From assembly GCA_035582835.1 (NCBI GenBank), contig JAYKAV010003064.1:308456-372455 (forward strand): a stretch of DNA of 64,000 nucleotides. Reading direction: 5' to 3'. This document shows positions 10,321 to 24,379 of the stretch, in pieces. This DNA comes from Phoebastria nigripes. Taxonomy: Eukaryota; Chordata; Aves; Procellariiformes; Diomedeidae. The notes beneath the pieces are model-generated. The model did not search any database. It saw only the letters and a list, made by a program, of their open reading frames with translations, and was not told the DNA's origin. Every line of letters begins with the position of its first letter. Position 1 is the first letter of the stretch. The position numbers and the translations under genes were made by a program.

Positions 10321-13300
10321 CACCGAAGGGAATTTGGATAGACTGTGGAACTTTACCTTTCCACCAAATCCCAAATTTCCAAATCTTGAGATCCAGATCG
10401 TCTGAAAGGTATATGGTGTTTTAGTGCTGGACATTCCTCTCAGATCTGTATCATTTGAAGGCTGAGAGTCGGTAGCAGGGAGCAAAATAAGAGAAGTGTT
10501 TTAAGTATGTGTGACTAGTAAATGGAGTGACATTTTGTCTTGTATTTCAAAAGGCTTTTTCTACTGGGAAATTAGTCTCTACTCATAGCGTTGTGATAAT
10601 CCGCTTATAGTCCAGTTCATCAATATCTTAAATACCCACATGCTTTTCCTCTACAGCAAAGTAACTTTGTCATTTACGTGCTGGTTGTCAACCATCTCAA
10701 GTAAATTGCCTAGCAGAATATGGGTGAGTTTTAGCCAGCTGTGTATACTTTAATAGCACAGACTAAATAGTGCTATCAGTAATTTTTTTTCCAGTTACCA
10801 GGAGCTTGTTAGATCCCTCAGAGTACAACTATGTTGCTCTCTACCCTCAGGACCCTGCAAGCTGACACCAGATGCTGTAGGGAAAGGGAAGGGCAGGGAG
10901 GAACACGGGTATCAGCATCAGAATGTGGCTGCTTGGCAAAGGTCCATTAGCAGAATGGAGAGGTAACAAATCGACAGCATAAGTTACAAGCATCTTTTCT
11001 TTGGCTCATTCTTGATCAGCTACATCAGTCCGTAAACTTGGTCCTTTTGGATTCCCTGAAATGGTGGAACAAGTCCTCNGTTTTGCATGCCGGTAACCCA
11101 CTGATGACAGAAACGGCTCGTGGAGTTACAGCCAGAGATTGCTGTGGCAGCCCTAAGTGTAAATGGTTTTAGCAAAGTTTTGGGTAGAAATGGGGAGGAT
11201 GGATCTACTGGGAACTAAAATACAACCTGAGACCCAGAGAGTGCCTAAACTGCTGACAGGCAGAAGCTGAGAGGGCATATCGGGGAAAGACCTTTGTATA
11301 CAAACCCTATTTCTGTTCTTTCTGAACATCTGCTTCTGACCACTGTCAGAGAGAGGCCACTGGGCTAGACAGACCCTTGTTTTGATGCAATGTGGCCTTT
11401 CTTAAGCCATTTTAGGGTGTACTGTTGCATACCCAGTGCTTCTGGCTTTGCGGCATTCCCTCTGCTGCAGGTAGCACTGCAGACACCTGGGCAGAGATCA
11501 AGGCCCTTGCTCTCCGTCTCTGTTAGTCAAGATGACGAAAATTCATTTCATCTCCTGTCGGGGCAGAATTACTAATGCAGAATGCCACTAAGAGCTTGCC
11601 CTGTTCCTCTGGGGTCTTGAAAAGGGAATCCTAGCAAACTGGGGTGGGTATTAGCTTGTTTTCCATCACTGCCCTGGGTTACTACAAGGGAGACACAGGG
11701 GAGCAGAAACATAAATGGGGCATGGGATTTTTTATTAGTGCATGAGCACTGAAACCATTACTCATGGTGTATAGTTTGAGTCAATGCAGTTTTAGGTTAT
11801 CTGCTGCACATATATTCACCATACATAAACATCTGACAGCAATTGATGCTGTTGGAAATCAGAATCATATTTCCGCCCCTAGTTTCTAAAAGGATCTTTT
11901 CAACTTTAAGACCCCAAATTAGCAAACCAATTATTCATATGTGTTATTTTAAGCATGTGCTTTAATCCAGGCCCACTCCTCTAAGCGCACCTCAAGCTGA
12001 GCAAGTAGGGGAGTGCTTTGCTCAACCGGACCTGGATGAATTTTCCAAGCAGTGTTAGAAATTAAACAGCTGGAGTTATTTTAATACTTCCAAGACTGTC
12101 ATGTCTTTGTAGGGAATCCAGACTCTGATAAAGTGCTGGTTAATGAAGTCAGTTGGAGGAGGATAATTCCAGTTTTGGAGCAGCTTCTGAGTTTTGCCAT
12201 TTTTTTTCATTCTTCCCATCCAACATGGTGATGGCAGTGGATGAGGAGGTGCCCAGCTGGGGCACAGAAGGACAGCCAGGTTATTGGGTTATTGACTCCT
12301 GTCCAGAGCTGCGGATGACCCTGGGTTTTCCTTCCCAGGGGTATAACTGAAGGTAAGCAGCGCTGCTCCACACCCGATTTAGGCAATATAGAATTTGCTC
12401 TCTTTTGATGTACGCTGAACAGGTGAACTCACCCACTTTTTAAATTTACCACTACTCGACGATCTTTGTCACACACCAGGAGTTATTCTAGTCTGTGACA
12501 GCACCCCAGTATTTTCTCTCTCATGAAACTTTTCTCATGGAAGGCAATTTGCCATAAAGCATTTGGACTTCAGCAAAGCAGAGAAGTCACCAAAAATGTC
12601 CCTTCGGCAATTTCTGCTCTTAGCATCTGCCCCCTTTCCCCGCTGATGTCAGTAAGGGCAATGAGGGCCCGGGTACCACTTCGGCCTTTGGTCCGTGTGG
12701 CACAGAAAGCTCTCAGTGACGAGGTCCCACTCCTGCACAAGCCNCAGCTGTGCCACGGCTGAGCTGAGAGATCTGGTCTCTCACTGCAAATAAAACAGGT
12801 CAGGACAGAAGGAGCAGGTCTCTGGTGAATTGCATGCTAAAGGAAATCCACATTCTGCCATCTGCGTGGTTATACGCTGGGACATGTTTTTTTAATGGAG
12901 ATGGAAAACACACATTTTGACAGTACCNAGTTTTGCTCAGGGCTATCTATGTGCTGCTCCCACTGAAGCTTCTTGGCCAAATTTGTCCCTTGTTTGAGAA
13001 GACACAACTCTACTGAGGCATGATGGAGCTGAGTTTGATACTGAGGTACAGCTGAAGAAAAATATTCCACGCTGTCTCCTGTCAGGGCAGCGTGAGGAGC
13101 CCTGTGAGAACCAAGTTATGAAATCCTACTGCTGCCCTGTCCTTGTTTGGCTGGAAAGCATGCAGATTTAAAGAACAATGTTTTGATTCTCCAATTGATC
13201 TTTAATTCCGTCTCTCTTCTTTTAAGCTTGCCTTGTTGAACACACTCCCTGTGAATAAACTGTTATTGGGGCTTTACCTGTTCTGAGCATCAGAAAATCT

Positions 13301-14709
13301 CAAATAATATCTAACTTTCATGGGCGTAGAGTATTACTGAAATGTAAATACGTGAAATATAAATAAACAGAGAAAGAGAGGAAAAAATACTGAAAGGAGT
13401 AATCTGTAATAGCATTGCGGCTCCTGCAATACAAGAAGAGAAAAACTTTACAAAGTCCTTGGATGTGGATCTTGCCAGAAGGGTTCATGTTGGTACAAGC
13501 TGATGTTTTCTTCCCTTTGGTGATGGCACTAGTGGGGCTTTGGAAAGCACTGGTGCTCTAAGTACTGCAGCATTATCATTATATAGTTACAGGTGAAATT
13601 TCTTTCCCCCTTTTCAAAGGTACTTTTGTTTGAAATGTCCACACTGGTGTTGAATCATCTCTCTGGAAGCCTCTCGTCAAGGCTAAGAGTGTGTTGAAAG
13701 CAGGCACTGTAGTCAGATGCAGGTGAGCTTGGCTGAACTGCAGGAGAGTAAATATCTCACTTGTATTAGCCCGTGGACCATATTAGATGGTGATTTGACA
13801 ATCAAACCTAAACCAACTATTACTGTATCAATAGGAGATAGCAGGCTTGTAAGTTAATGCCAAAATGTCAACAATGATGTCTTCCTCAGAAGACCTCAAG
13901 AAATACTGGAAAGAGGTTTTAGTTCAGCAAACTAGACTTCACATACTCTATGCAACTTTATGCACGTGAGGCAGGCCCACTGATGTTGTAGGATTTATTC
14001 TTCTCTTTTGGCCCAGACGTGTTTAGCTACCTTCCTGGACTTTAAGCTTAACATTATCATGAAGTGGGGTTTTTCATGCTGTTTCAAGGAAGAAAAAATG
14101 GCCAAGTCCCTTGTGACCTGGGGGAAGGGAAAGGGAATGGTTTGGGAATATGATTGGGCTCTTCCCCATGCACGGACTACTGTATAATGGTGCTAGCAAT
14201 GGCTCTCGCTAGCTTCTTGTGGCAGTCATGGTACTCTATAGGTAGTCCCACCTAACCGTTTCATTTAACTGACCTGTGCTAAAGGAGCCTGCAATAACGG
14301 TACTGGAGAATAACACCCTTTGTTTATCCATTAAACTGACTGAACGTTGCTAGCTTCACCCTGCCCAGCATGGCTTTGGTACCCTGTAGAGCCGTACGGG
14401 AAGCTCATCTTTCAAATAATAGCTCATATGAGCTCATATCAAGTTAATTTGAGCTGTCCCCTGAGAGGTTCAAAAGGCCACCGGGCAGTGGCTAATGGGT
14501 AGCGCCAGCTGTGGTAGTTAAAGCTAACTGAAGTTACTCTGTCTCTTGCAACTAAACTGACTCTACCACCTAATCCCCTCCATCACTGAGCAGCCAACCA
14601 CAAATTAATTTAAGCCTTGTCTGCCTCTGCATGTCCCAAAGTGAAGGTGTAGAAGACAAAGCTCTCCTCTACACTGCACGTAGCAGCCTGTTTCCTCCTT
14701 GTTTGTGAA
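10321..14709. other. Long non-coding stretch, nothing recognised
   Basis: About 4.4 kb with only short open frames on both strands. It contains the 14-bp palindrome AGCTCATATGAGCT at 14421-14434 and a few AT-rich runs. No tRNA, no recognised repeat and no exon-like unit with matched splice signals and an open frame was seen. Confidence 0.55.
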
Positions 14710-15375
14710 ATAGAGTTTCTTTGGTTTTTTTTCAGGAAAAGTCAAATATGACAACAGGGTGTAAAAAACAAAATGAAATCAAGCTGCCTGCAATGAATGG
14801 GGAAATAATTCTGAGAAACACAGCAATTTAGATATTAAAATCTTTCTCCATGAGAGAAAAACCCATCCATTAAAACAGTCATAAAGCCCTTTAAATCAGG
14901 CTCAGGTACCTTTTTGGAAGGTGATTGCCAGTTCAGGATCTGTTCAATGTGGAGAAGTACAAATGTACCATTTTTAATCATGATAAATAACGTCTCTTTT
15001 ATCAAATCACCTCTGCTGGAAATAGTTTCGCTCCATGCGGTAACGATAATTTGCGCACTTATCATTCGGTACCTTCCCAAGAGAAGCAGCCAACCATGGG
15101 ATGTAATTTAACAACTTATCCACCACAGGTTCATCCAGCCCTTTCCAGCCAAAAGGGCATTTCACATTATTTAAGACTTCACCATATATTGCCATCAATT
15201 TAAGATTTCACCAGCCCCTAGTCATTAAAATTTTCCACTCAGCACTTCACTTTATAACCNGGGGACGTGGCTGCTGAACGGCGCCAGCAGACCCACTGAA
15301 CTATCTGCTCCGTGCGGGTGATGGGATAATTACCAAAACGATGCAAATCACTAACTGACTATCAAAGGGAGCTAT
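14710..15375. promoter_or_regulatory. Strong candidate conserved non-coding element
   Basis: A repeat-free block of about 650 bases contains many AT-rich factor-like sites: TTTTAATCATGATAAAT near 14970, CGATAATTTGCG near 15045, GGGATAATTACC at 15323-15334, a perfect POU octamer ATGCAAAT at 15341-15348 and TCATGATTAGC near 15375. The octamer and homeodomain cores lie within 60 bases, as in neural and early-embryo enhancers. Minor open frames on both strands look incidental. Conservation is inferred from texture only. Confidence 0.45.
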
Positions 15376-18300
15376 CATGATTAGCTGTACGTGTCACATA
15401 CCGAGGTTGGAAAGGCATGGTGGGGAAAAAAAAAAGGGTTATCTGTGGCATGCTTATCCCCCTCCTTGTGTGTTTTCAGCTGGAGGTTTCTCCAGGGTTA
15501 TATCTTTTGAGCGCTCAGAGCGATGGAGTCTGGCGTCTGACTCGATGTGTTGCACGCCGACCCCATTGAGTCAGCAGTGGAGAGGCAGGGAAGGTCAGCA
15601 AGGTCCCACGGTGCACTCACCTGGAAACCTGCGTGGCAGGTCCAGGCCTGGAAGAGCCCTGGCTTCAAGGTCAGAGTGCGTCTTCATGACCACTGCAAAG
15701 GTACGTGCTATGTTGTCAAAGCCAGGCACGTAGGAGTTATGTTCAGGAGGAGCAGGCAGTCATTTTTGTACTAGTGCATGAGACCATTAGTGCACAGGCT
15801 TTCCTTCATCTTGTGCATCTCCCCGAATCCCTCTGGGGCCTGCAGCAGACCAAGAACTGGCTCAGCAGCTCCTTTGCTGCTTTCTCTGGTTGTCCCCTGC
15901 CAGAGGCACCTGCAGACCTTGTCTGCTACTTGGCAAGGAGAGGGGAAAAGACCGCATGGAATGGCAGACCCTTCCCGGCTAAAGAAATCCATCCTTGCCA
16001 AGTAACACGGGATGGTGTCTTGTGGCAAAGGCAGGTGGCTGTCGGTGGAGGAGGATGGCAGATGAAGTCTTGGGGATGACAGCAGGAGTGAGGTCTGGTG
16101 GATCTGTTGATGGATGTTAAGATCTGCTTGTGCTGTGCAGGAGCCGCAGACAGAGGCGGTTCAGAAAAAGCCTGCAGGGGATTTACCGACACAGGGGAGA
16201 AGTGGGAGAAGAGAGGTGGCAGTTCTGCCACACTGCAGCTGCTGCAAGGGGATGCCTGGACAACGAAACTGGCTCTTACCTTTACCCCGTGGTCGAAGGC
16301 GTGAAACGGGATGACTGCGGAAATCCTTCTAAAAAGAGAAGTTTTTAATAGGATTTTTTTTTCTTTGAGGTATTCTTCATGATTTGCAGCCTCTGCAAAT
16401 TAGGTCTCTGGGGGTGCGGTGCAACTGGCTAGACACGCCGCTGCATGGCTCGGTACGGCTGGCAGGCAGCTAGCGTGTAGCTGGGAACTCCCTTTGTAGA
16501 GAGTGCTGTTTGGTCCCTCCCTTGAGCTTATGAATGCAGCCTGGTTGTGTGCTCGCTAGCCTGCTCTCACACCTTCTCCCTGGCTGAAGGATGGGGAATT
16601 AGATGGTGCTGTGGAGAGGGTTTGCAAAAGGAGTGCTGGGCACAGGAGAGTGCTTCTCTGTATTTAGGGTACAGTGCTTTGAGCAAGTTGACCTGGGGTT
16701 TGGGATGCTCTCTCTGCTGAAAATACCTGCTTGAGGGAGTGTAATTTCTTTTTGGATGGCAGGCTCAAGCAAAAACAGGTTAGGGGTGCTACTGGATGGG
16801 ACTTATCCACCTAAAGAAGGATGTCCCCATCCCAGATTTCTGCAGCAGTGACCCTAGGCTTCCATTACAGTCAGCATACAACATAACTAACATAGTCTTG
16901 GGTCTTCCCCTTCTTGCCCTAACTAGGTCATGGCACCCTAAAACTGTGTTGTTCTTCCCCTTTTTCTATAAATAGAGATGGGAGTGACCAGCTTCGTGGC
17001 AGACTTCTGTGTTGCAATGTTAATAGTGAGATGAGTCCTACTTGCTCCCATTGAGATAGATTTCATGAGACTGGGGACCATCTCTGGCCTTTGCAGCAGC
17101 TTTCTTCAGACAGCCCTACCAGCTCTTACTGGCCTTGTTGTTGTTACCTTAAAAAAAGCACCAGCGCAGTGCTTTCTGACCTCCTGACAGACACAATCAG
17201 GCCTGGTGCTCTCCAGCTGGCTATTGGAGCTGTAGCCGATTCCCGAAAAGCCTGCTAAGAGTCTTACTGCAGCATCCTCAGGTTCCTGACTGTGCCTCCT
17301 ANCCCCCCCAGGAGTCATGCTGCTCATGGCTGCTTCCTTCCTCTTCCTCCCCACTCACATCCCTGCTTGGATGGGGAGGCTGGAGAAGTAGTGACAGCAT
17401 TCATAGTTATCAGCACAATGGATGACCTAACGTGAGGCTTTTCTTCTCTGCTGGCTGCCTCGAAGCTCACAGGAATCTGAGGTGTCTGCCTGTTCGGCAA
17501 ACCTGGCTGAACCAGCCAGCCCGAAAGATGTCTGGGGAATTGGTCTGCAAGTCTCATTTCCTTGGGAAACCATCATTTATTTAAAGCTTTGCTTCATTTA
17601 AATAGAAGAAGTCTTTCCCCTCCTTTGGTTATTTCTTGCTTTTAAAAGGTCCTTTGAACTGGAAGAAAAAGCATATAATCCCTTCCATAAATGGTTCAAC
17701 ATCCATTTTAAAACCCTAAAAACTTTGAAGAGGTCATCTGCCTCTACTCCACCTGCTGCTACCACTTAGGGATTTGAACATAAGACCTGCAGCACAGGAA
17801 CCAGAAGTCAGAGACCTGGACCAGCCTTTTACAAGGCTGCACTGAAATAAAAAGAGAGAGGAGGGATAGGAAAAAATGGGGGAGGTAAAATAGGATGGAG
17901 AGAAAAATATGCACATTAAAATGAATCTAGACATATTTTTTCCAATCATTTTTAACGTTGGGGTGACTTTTGAGCAGATCGTTGTGCATGGTATTTCAGC
18001 CAGACCTGTTATAGCAAAAGCTCACAGTGCAGCACAATTTAATTAAAAAAAAAGGCGCAGGATTCCCAAGCGCTCATTAAGCCTCCTACCACCACTGCGG
18101 TGCGAGAAGGCGTGCAGAAGTGGGGGCTGAACTGCCTGGTGTCATGCAGCACCCATGTCCCTGGAGTCCTTGGTGCCTGCTTTAGTCATCGCATCATTTT
18201 TTTCCTCCGTGCACCTCAACCCTCTTAAGACTTTGCTGCCTCGAATGTAGGCAGTGCCTGGTGTTTTTACAATTGGGTACAAGCTGTAGCAATCAAGGAG

Positions 18301-20861
18301 GGGGTGAGTAAGAGGGCTGGCCGTGCTCCAGCTGTTTGCCACTGGCACCGCACTAAGGTGCTGATTCGGGGACCGTCTGACCGTTCCCTGCTGTTGCCCT
18401 CCGTGGTGACATTTAGTGCTGGGCACTGGAAGATGTGCNGGCCAAAGCATAATCGCACAGAGCTCAGCGAGTACCTTTTATTTTTTGCTAGCTAACAAAG
18501 TGACCCTGCCATCAGTTTGGTAAAATGCCACTCTACTGCTTGAGAAAGGAGGAAAATCCCCACTACCAGATGTAATGAATATATTCCTGGGTTTACACCT
18601 GTGTAAACATGAGGAGAGTGAGACCAGGCTTGGCGTGACAGGGCTGGGAGAAGAGTTATGGCTGAGAGAAGACTTTAAAAAGATGTTGTTGAGAATAGTG
18701 CTCTGCCTCTGCCTTTGCAGCCAGGATCATTATCTCTCATTGCCATAACTTTGGGGTAGGCTGCTTGTGTCTGTGTAGCTATTCATCTTCCAGATGGCTT
18801 ACAGGTGCTGTACGGGATCGGCATTAAAGTCTGCTTGCATAAGGTTTTAGGGAGGGAGCATTTACTTGAAAAAAAATCACACAACTTCTCAAAATGCAGG
18901 ACAACTCTCCTATACCACATAATTAAAACGCAGAGATCGATCAGTGGATTTTTTGAGTGAGAATCCAGATTTTCAAACGCTCTTTGCTTGAGAAGGGTGC
19001 CAGGCTTTGAGGAGATGTTCCTTCTCGCCTGGGTAGGTAACCACAGGGCAGGGTCTTCACCAACACTGGGCGCTTTGCATCATGCGGGGAGCTGCTCACA
19101 GCGAGAGTTTCTGTTTTACAGAAGATGGATATTTTTGCAGTCTGATCTCAATTGTATCTCTTCTGAAAATACATCTGGGTTGTTCTTCAGCGAGGTACGG
19201 AGACCTGGGGACATTGCTGGAGAGCTTTGGGGAAGGCTCTCCCCTGAGCATAGCTTCCCCTCTCTGGGCTGCAACCTCAGAGGTGCTCCCTGTGCTTTTT
19301 CTCCACCCATGCAAGTGAGGATATTGTTGCACAAGCTCTCAGTCCTGGTCTGTATTTTGCATTTGTGGAGGGGATTCCTGCTGACTACACTGCAGTGTTT
19401 GTGTTCAGTGTTAAAGACTTTACTAGGGTGTGTGTACTTTTTTCCAGAAGTCCTGCAGGAAACCTAACGAGTATATTTTCTTGTAGCTGTCATCCTCCTG
19501 GGAGCTGCGTTAGGATGCACATACCTGCTCGGCTCCTGAGTGAGCATGGTGCAGGACGCTCCCTCCCACCTGCTCTGCGTTTAGTGTCCACTGAACACCT
19601 TTGTACATTCAGCTGATGAGAGACCCCCCTGTGCAGCCGGCAGCACCCATCCGCGCAGCCCNGGGTAACTCAGCAGAGCAAATCAGCGCTTCCCCCTCCT
19701 GCATGAGACCCAGGGCTGTACCAGCACACCGCCTTTTGTGGGTGGCAGCTGCGTACAGAAAGACTACAATGACAGGGCACGTAGAGATATCTTCCTTCAA
19801 TAAAACCTAGCAGTTGCTGGCAATCAGTGAATTAGGGAACTTCACAGGCCAGTCGCTGCAGCCAGATCCTCATGTTTAATAGCTGCCAGTGAGCCCAGTC
19901 TCCACGAATTTGTCTAATCAATTTTTTAACCCATTTGTAATTCTGGTCTTTGCAACATCCTGTGGTGATGGTTGGGTCTTTATTTGTTTTAAACCTGATG
20001 TCTGTATGTATCGTTGGATGGCCGTTTCCCTTCCTGCCAAAGCTGCTTGGCTTCACCTCGTTTCCTCAAAAAGGGCTCTGATGCAGCACCATAAATCATT
20101 ATGGCCAGAAAAATATCCTTTGAATCCCACAGTATCATTTCAAAGCTCTGGTCTGTGTGTGGTCTTTTAAATACAAAATGTACGCCTAAAAAATTGAAGG
20201 GTACTTTTTTTCCCCCAAGTGGTCTGGAAAGAAGCAGATTGTCCTTGGACTGCTTGCAGAAGCTGGAGTTCAGCAGCTGTCATTTGCTTGGCTTCTCTCC
20301 ACCTCCAGGACTGATGATATCCTGGAAGGCAGGAGGGGGACGGGGTTCAGAAGGGCTGGGGCAAGTGGAGCGAGGTTTTGAAATTGCTAGCAGTGATGTT
20401 TTCACATCCAGAAGATCTCTCTTCTCCCGTCTCTTACATTTATTGTGCTAATTTGTTATTTCCTTTGACCAGAGGCCAACAAACAGCAAACAATGCGCAT
20501 ATATTTTGCAGAACAAAACTAAAGAGTGGTTTCCAGTACAGGGTAGACGCAGTCTTGGAACATTATTGAAGTATCTAGATTCACCCTGCATGATAGAAGG
20601 GGAAGAATCAATGCTGCAATCAGCTCTTCAGAAACAATCCATTTCCAAAGCTAAAAGAAAAGAAAAAAAAAGGCAAAACTTCNACCCTTTCAAAAAGAAA
20701 GTGAAAAGGAATCTGAGCAAGTTTAAATTTGGTGAGCATTTTTTGAGATCTGAAATAAGTGCTACAGGGAGCTCAGGATGGAGCAAACTGTGGTTCACTG
20801 GCCAGAGATTTCAGTAAAAGAGTGAAATTCTCTGAACTCTGTCCTCCTAAATGTGTTGAAG
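15376..20861. other. Long non-coding stretch, nothing recognised
   Basis: Ordinary mixed sequence with frequent stops in all frames and open runs of 124-159 codons that match no family I know. No RNA gene or clear transposon was recognised. Isolated N's occur at about 17302, 18439, 19662 and 20683. Confidence 0.55.
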
Positions 20862-20960
20862 GATTAAGAGCCTGATCCTATGCTACTTGGAGGTAGTGGG
20901 ACTTTTGACTTGGTCCAACAAGGGTCAGCCCTAAATAAAGGGCTTAGGTCCCCAAAAAAG
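20862..20960. repeat. Possible ancient dispersed repeat fragment
   Basis: GAGCCTGATCCTATG followed by GTAGTGGGACTTTTGACTTGG resembles, from memory, a worn dispersed element of turtles, crocodilians and birds whose usual form alternates 'GCCTGATCC' with 'CCATTGACTTCAATGGGA'. The resemblance is partial and the family is not named here. Confidence 0.3.
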
Positions 20961-21631
20961 CAGGTGTGCTGTCCTGTAGGGTATGGGCAAAACACCTCCA
21001 TCTAATCAAGCAGATCCTGTTGTCCTGGCAAGAAGTCAGAGCTCATTTCTGCAGGGAATACCCCTTTCCTTGCTTCAGGGGAACAGTTTCCCAGGAGCTG
21101 CAGCCATGCAGAATATCACTTTGCAGCAGGCGTGAAAGTCTTACGCTCTTTGCAGTGTCACAGAGGAGCTCTGTATCTACTACAACCATCCTAGTACAGA
21201 GAATCCACATTTTATATCTGCCTAACTCATCTGCTGCACACTCTTTTAAACCAATGAAGGGGGCCACGAAATTTGCCCTTGCCTGGATAGAGTACAGCAT
21301 AGCAAGCAGCTCAGAGAAGCCAGGCAGGGAACGCCGTAGCTGTCTGCCTTTTCCAAAAAGGAGCAAATTCTTTTGCTCTGATATGTCACGCTGGATCCTG
21401 ATGGTAGCGGGCTATTAATAGCAGCAGGTCACTCTAGGAGAATGCATGAGGAGGGTGAAGCGTATAGCGTACAGTTTTGCATGTTGAGGGACGCAGCAGT
21501 TAGTTAGCCAGAAGCTGGCTTCATCGAGGTCTCTCCCTTTCTGATCTCACAAGCTTTGTCCTCATAAATATGTGTGCTTGGAACAGTCTGTACCAGCGGT
21601 TTTGGTCACTTTGGGACTTCAACCTCAAGTT
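20961..21631. other. Non-coding stretch, nothing recognised
   Basis: Open runs on both strands overlap at 20966-21418, which indicates chance rather than coding. Nothing else is recognised. Confidence 0.5.
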
Positions 21632-21689
21632 GTGCAAAACTGCAGACATGTACCGTGCAAAACTGCAGACATGTACCGTGCAAAACTGC
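21632..21689. repeat. 23-bp tandem repeat, 2.5 copies
   Basis: The 23-base unit starting GTGCAAAACTGC and ending TGTACC is repeated exactly at 21632-21654 and 21655-21677, with 12 further matching bases at 21678-21689. It looks like a recent minisatellite seed. Confidence 0.95.
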
Positions 21690-24379
21690 CTTTAGTGATT
21701 TGTTAAACCAAGAAAGAAAAAAGAAAGAAATGTTGCCATCCCGACATCCAGCCTGGTGCGTGAGTTGTCCTGAAGACAGGCATATGTACACTTGCCTCTA
21801 AATCAGAGAATCTAAGTTAATTTAGGTGTTGAGCTCTTTCTCATGCCAAGGATAACACACCAAAGGGCTTCCCACCCAGCACCGATTTTGTATAGTGGTG
21901 TCATGAATGTGGACTGAGTTTACAGAACCAGATCTTTATTGTGTTTATCCCTTCTCTGGTAATATCTAGATTAACATTTGAGGTGACAGGCCATATAATC
22001 TGTAAAAGGCAAATTATACAGCATCATAGTCTCACCAAAATGGACTCCCCTGTATAATGGTAGAGTAGCATAGACGGGCATTAAAAGTGAATATGGCTCT
22101 CTGATAGTTAAAAAACAAAGCCCCCCTCACTCCCTTTTTAATAGCAGTGGCTCTGAAAATGACATTAGTTTTACTGCTGTCCTTCAGGCTAAAAGGAGAG
22201 GCACATGACTCTTTGGTCTTTCAATTAAGATGAACTTTATTGCAAAACGTTTGTTCTTTTGTTGTCTTGCCATCTGGGTGGCTTCAGGAGCTTGAATAAT
22301 ACATGTGCAGCATTGTACAGTAATTGCTCCCCATCCTCAAAAATTCACAGATTATGAATTCATAGATTGTTTGTGCAGCTGACGGTGGCTTTGAGCTTCT
22401 CCATAGTTAGAAAAGGACTGAACCCAGTGCAGACTGCATGTATACAGCTTCAGTGAATCCAGATTTAATATTTATCTTCAGCCTGAGTTGGCAAAAAAAT
22501 ACATCAACCCCAAGCCTACTGCGAAGGGTACATCAGGCTGGCAGGGTATGAAGCCCAGATTCATCCTGGCTGCCCTGAGATAAAGGGAAATCTAGTTGAG
22601 GTGCCTGATTCAAGAGCAACACCTAAGCACATAACCTAAGCCAGTGCAAGTGAGATCACTCCAGAAGGTGATGAGAATGGGATGAATCACCCTGCAGGAC
22701 CTCTTTACCTGTCTTGGGAGAAGAAAAAGAGAGCTCTTAGGGTGGCCAGTCAGTAACGCAAAGTTCAGGTAATGGATTGAGTTGACATGCACCCAGGCAT
22801 GTGTGCCTGAAAGTGTTCAGGTCCTGCCAGAGAGGACTATAGAGCTAATGAAGTGTCAGAGTAGCTGCTGTTGTATTGCTAGGACTGCTCAGACCTGGGA
22901 GGAAGAGTGGCCTCGCAGCTAGGGGTGGGAAGGAAGGAAAGAAAGAAAACAGCGAGGTAAAGGCAGAGGAGCAATTGGGAATAACGAAGGTGAGGAAAGT
23001 AAGGAGAAAACACAAGAAAAGCTAGAACGAAGAAGCTGAAAAGGACGTAACACTGCGGTAAGAGCACTTTATAATGGTGTACATATCTGCAAACCTGCTC
23101 TGAGCAGTGCGTTTGTTCCTCTCTCAGCAGAATGCATTGGTGCTCCAGTTCCTCACCGCTGAGCGGCTCTAATGAACGCTCCTCTGTAGTGTCCTAAACA
23201 CCTCCCATGGCTTATGCAGGGTGCGCTAACATATTTGTAAAGGTTTGCTTAGCAATGAATAGATCTGCCCTAACTTCAAAACACATCAGTGGCATGTAGC
23301 CTCAGGACCCCCTGGATCTGAAACGAATCCCTGGTGGCAAGTCAGGTTTAACTGTACACAAAAGCAATGCTGTTTTCTTTTTTTAGGGCACAGCCTTTAC
23401 ATTCAGCTCCAGGAGTTGCAGCCATCTACAGCACATTGCCCTGATGTGAGNCGGAAAGGAACAAAGGCGTTTTCTTCACAGGTGCATTTGTCCCTGCGCA
23501 TCGTGGGTGCAGGCGTCAGCTTCAGTGCTGAAAAGCATTTATATTTGATTACTCTTCTTTTAAAAGAATGTCACTCTCAGAGAGAATTTCAGTGCCTCGG
23601 GGCACACAGAAAGGATTGTTTTGGTTGTTTTGAATTGAGCGTTGGCTCTTTGCATGTCAGGGTACTCCACTTCAGTTTCCCATTTGTGGGCTCTTTGCCC
23701 TCATGCTGGTGTCTTTCAGCAGACCTCACTGGTAGTAGTGTAATAGTGGAGTGGATTAGTGCCATCTTTCAGAGGGTTTGAAGCTTGACAGAGTATTTCT
23801 CTCTCTAAAACAATGAAGTTATGCTTGCAGTGAGGTCCTGAAGACCTGGCACGTATTCATGGTACAAAAATTGGACATAGAAGTCTCAATCCTAAATCTC
23901 ATTCTGGCCATATGAACACAAGTGCTCCACAAAGGACTCCTTTAGGATGGACGTTGCACCCGAAGGAGTAAATTTTGCATGGAGAGATGGATCCCTGCTG
24001 CTTCTGAGCACCAAGGATGAGCGAGGCGTGAGAGGGAAGGGCACTGGAGGACCCGCAGCCCGTCTGCTCTTGGCTGCTTGACAGCCCTCAAGGGTTACTG
24101 CATCTGGAGTGTGGTTTGGAGCAGCGGCGGGTCACATCTCAAGTGAGGGGCTACGGGAACCTCCTCTGCAGTTCCTCACTTCTCTGGTGCTTAGATCTGA
24201 ATCCCAGAGCTTTGAGGCTTTGAAGAAACCATCTCCCATGTCCAACCACATAAGTCCACAAGGTTACTGAACTTACGAAAGCTGCTGCTGAGTATCTGTG
24301 ATGGTAGGTGGTTGCTTCAGAGTGAGGATTTGCTTATGCAGAGTCGCTGAGGAAAACTTAATCTGAATTAACTAAATGT
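21690..24379. other. Non-coding stretch, nothing recognised
   Basis: No gene or clear transposon is recognised. A purine-rich patch with GGAAGGAAAGAAAGAAA lies near 22930, and AATTCACAGATTATGAATTCATAG near 22341 is a short imperfect repeat. Confidence 0.5.

Noticed and set aside
14380..14400. TACCCTGTAGAGCCG resembles the mature miR-10 start
   Set aside because: The match ends after about 15 bases, and the following sequence does not fold back to give a star strand, so there is no precursor hairpin.
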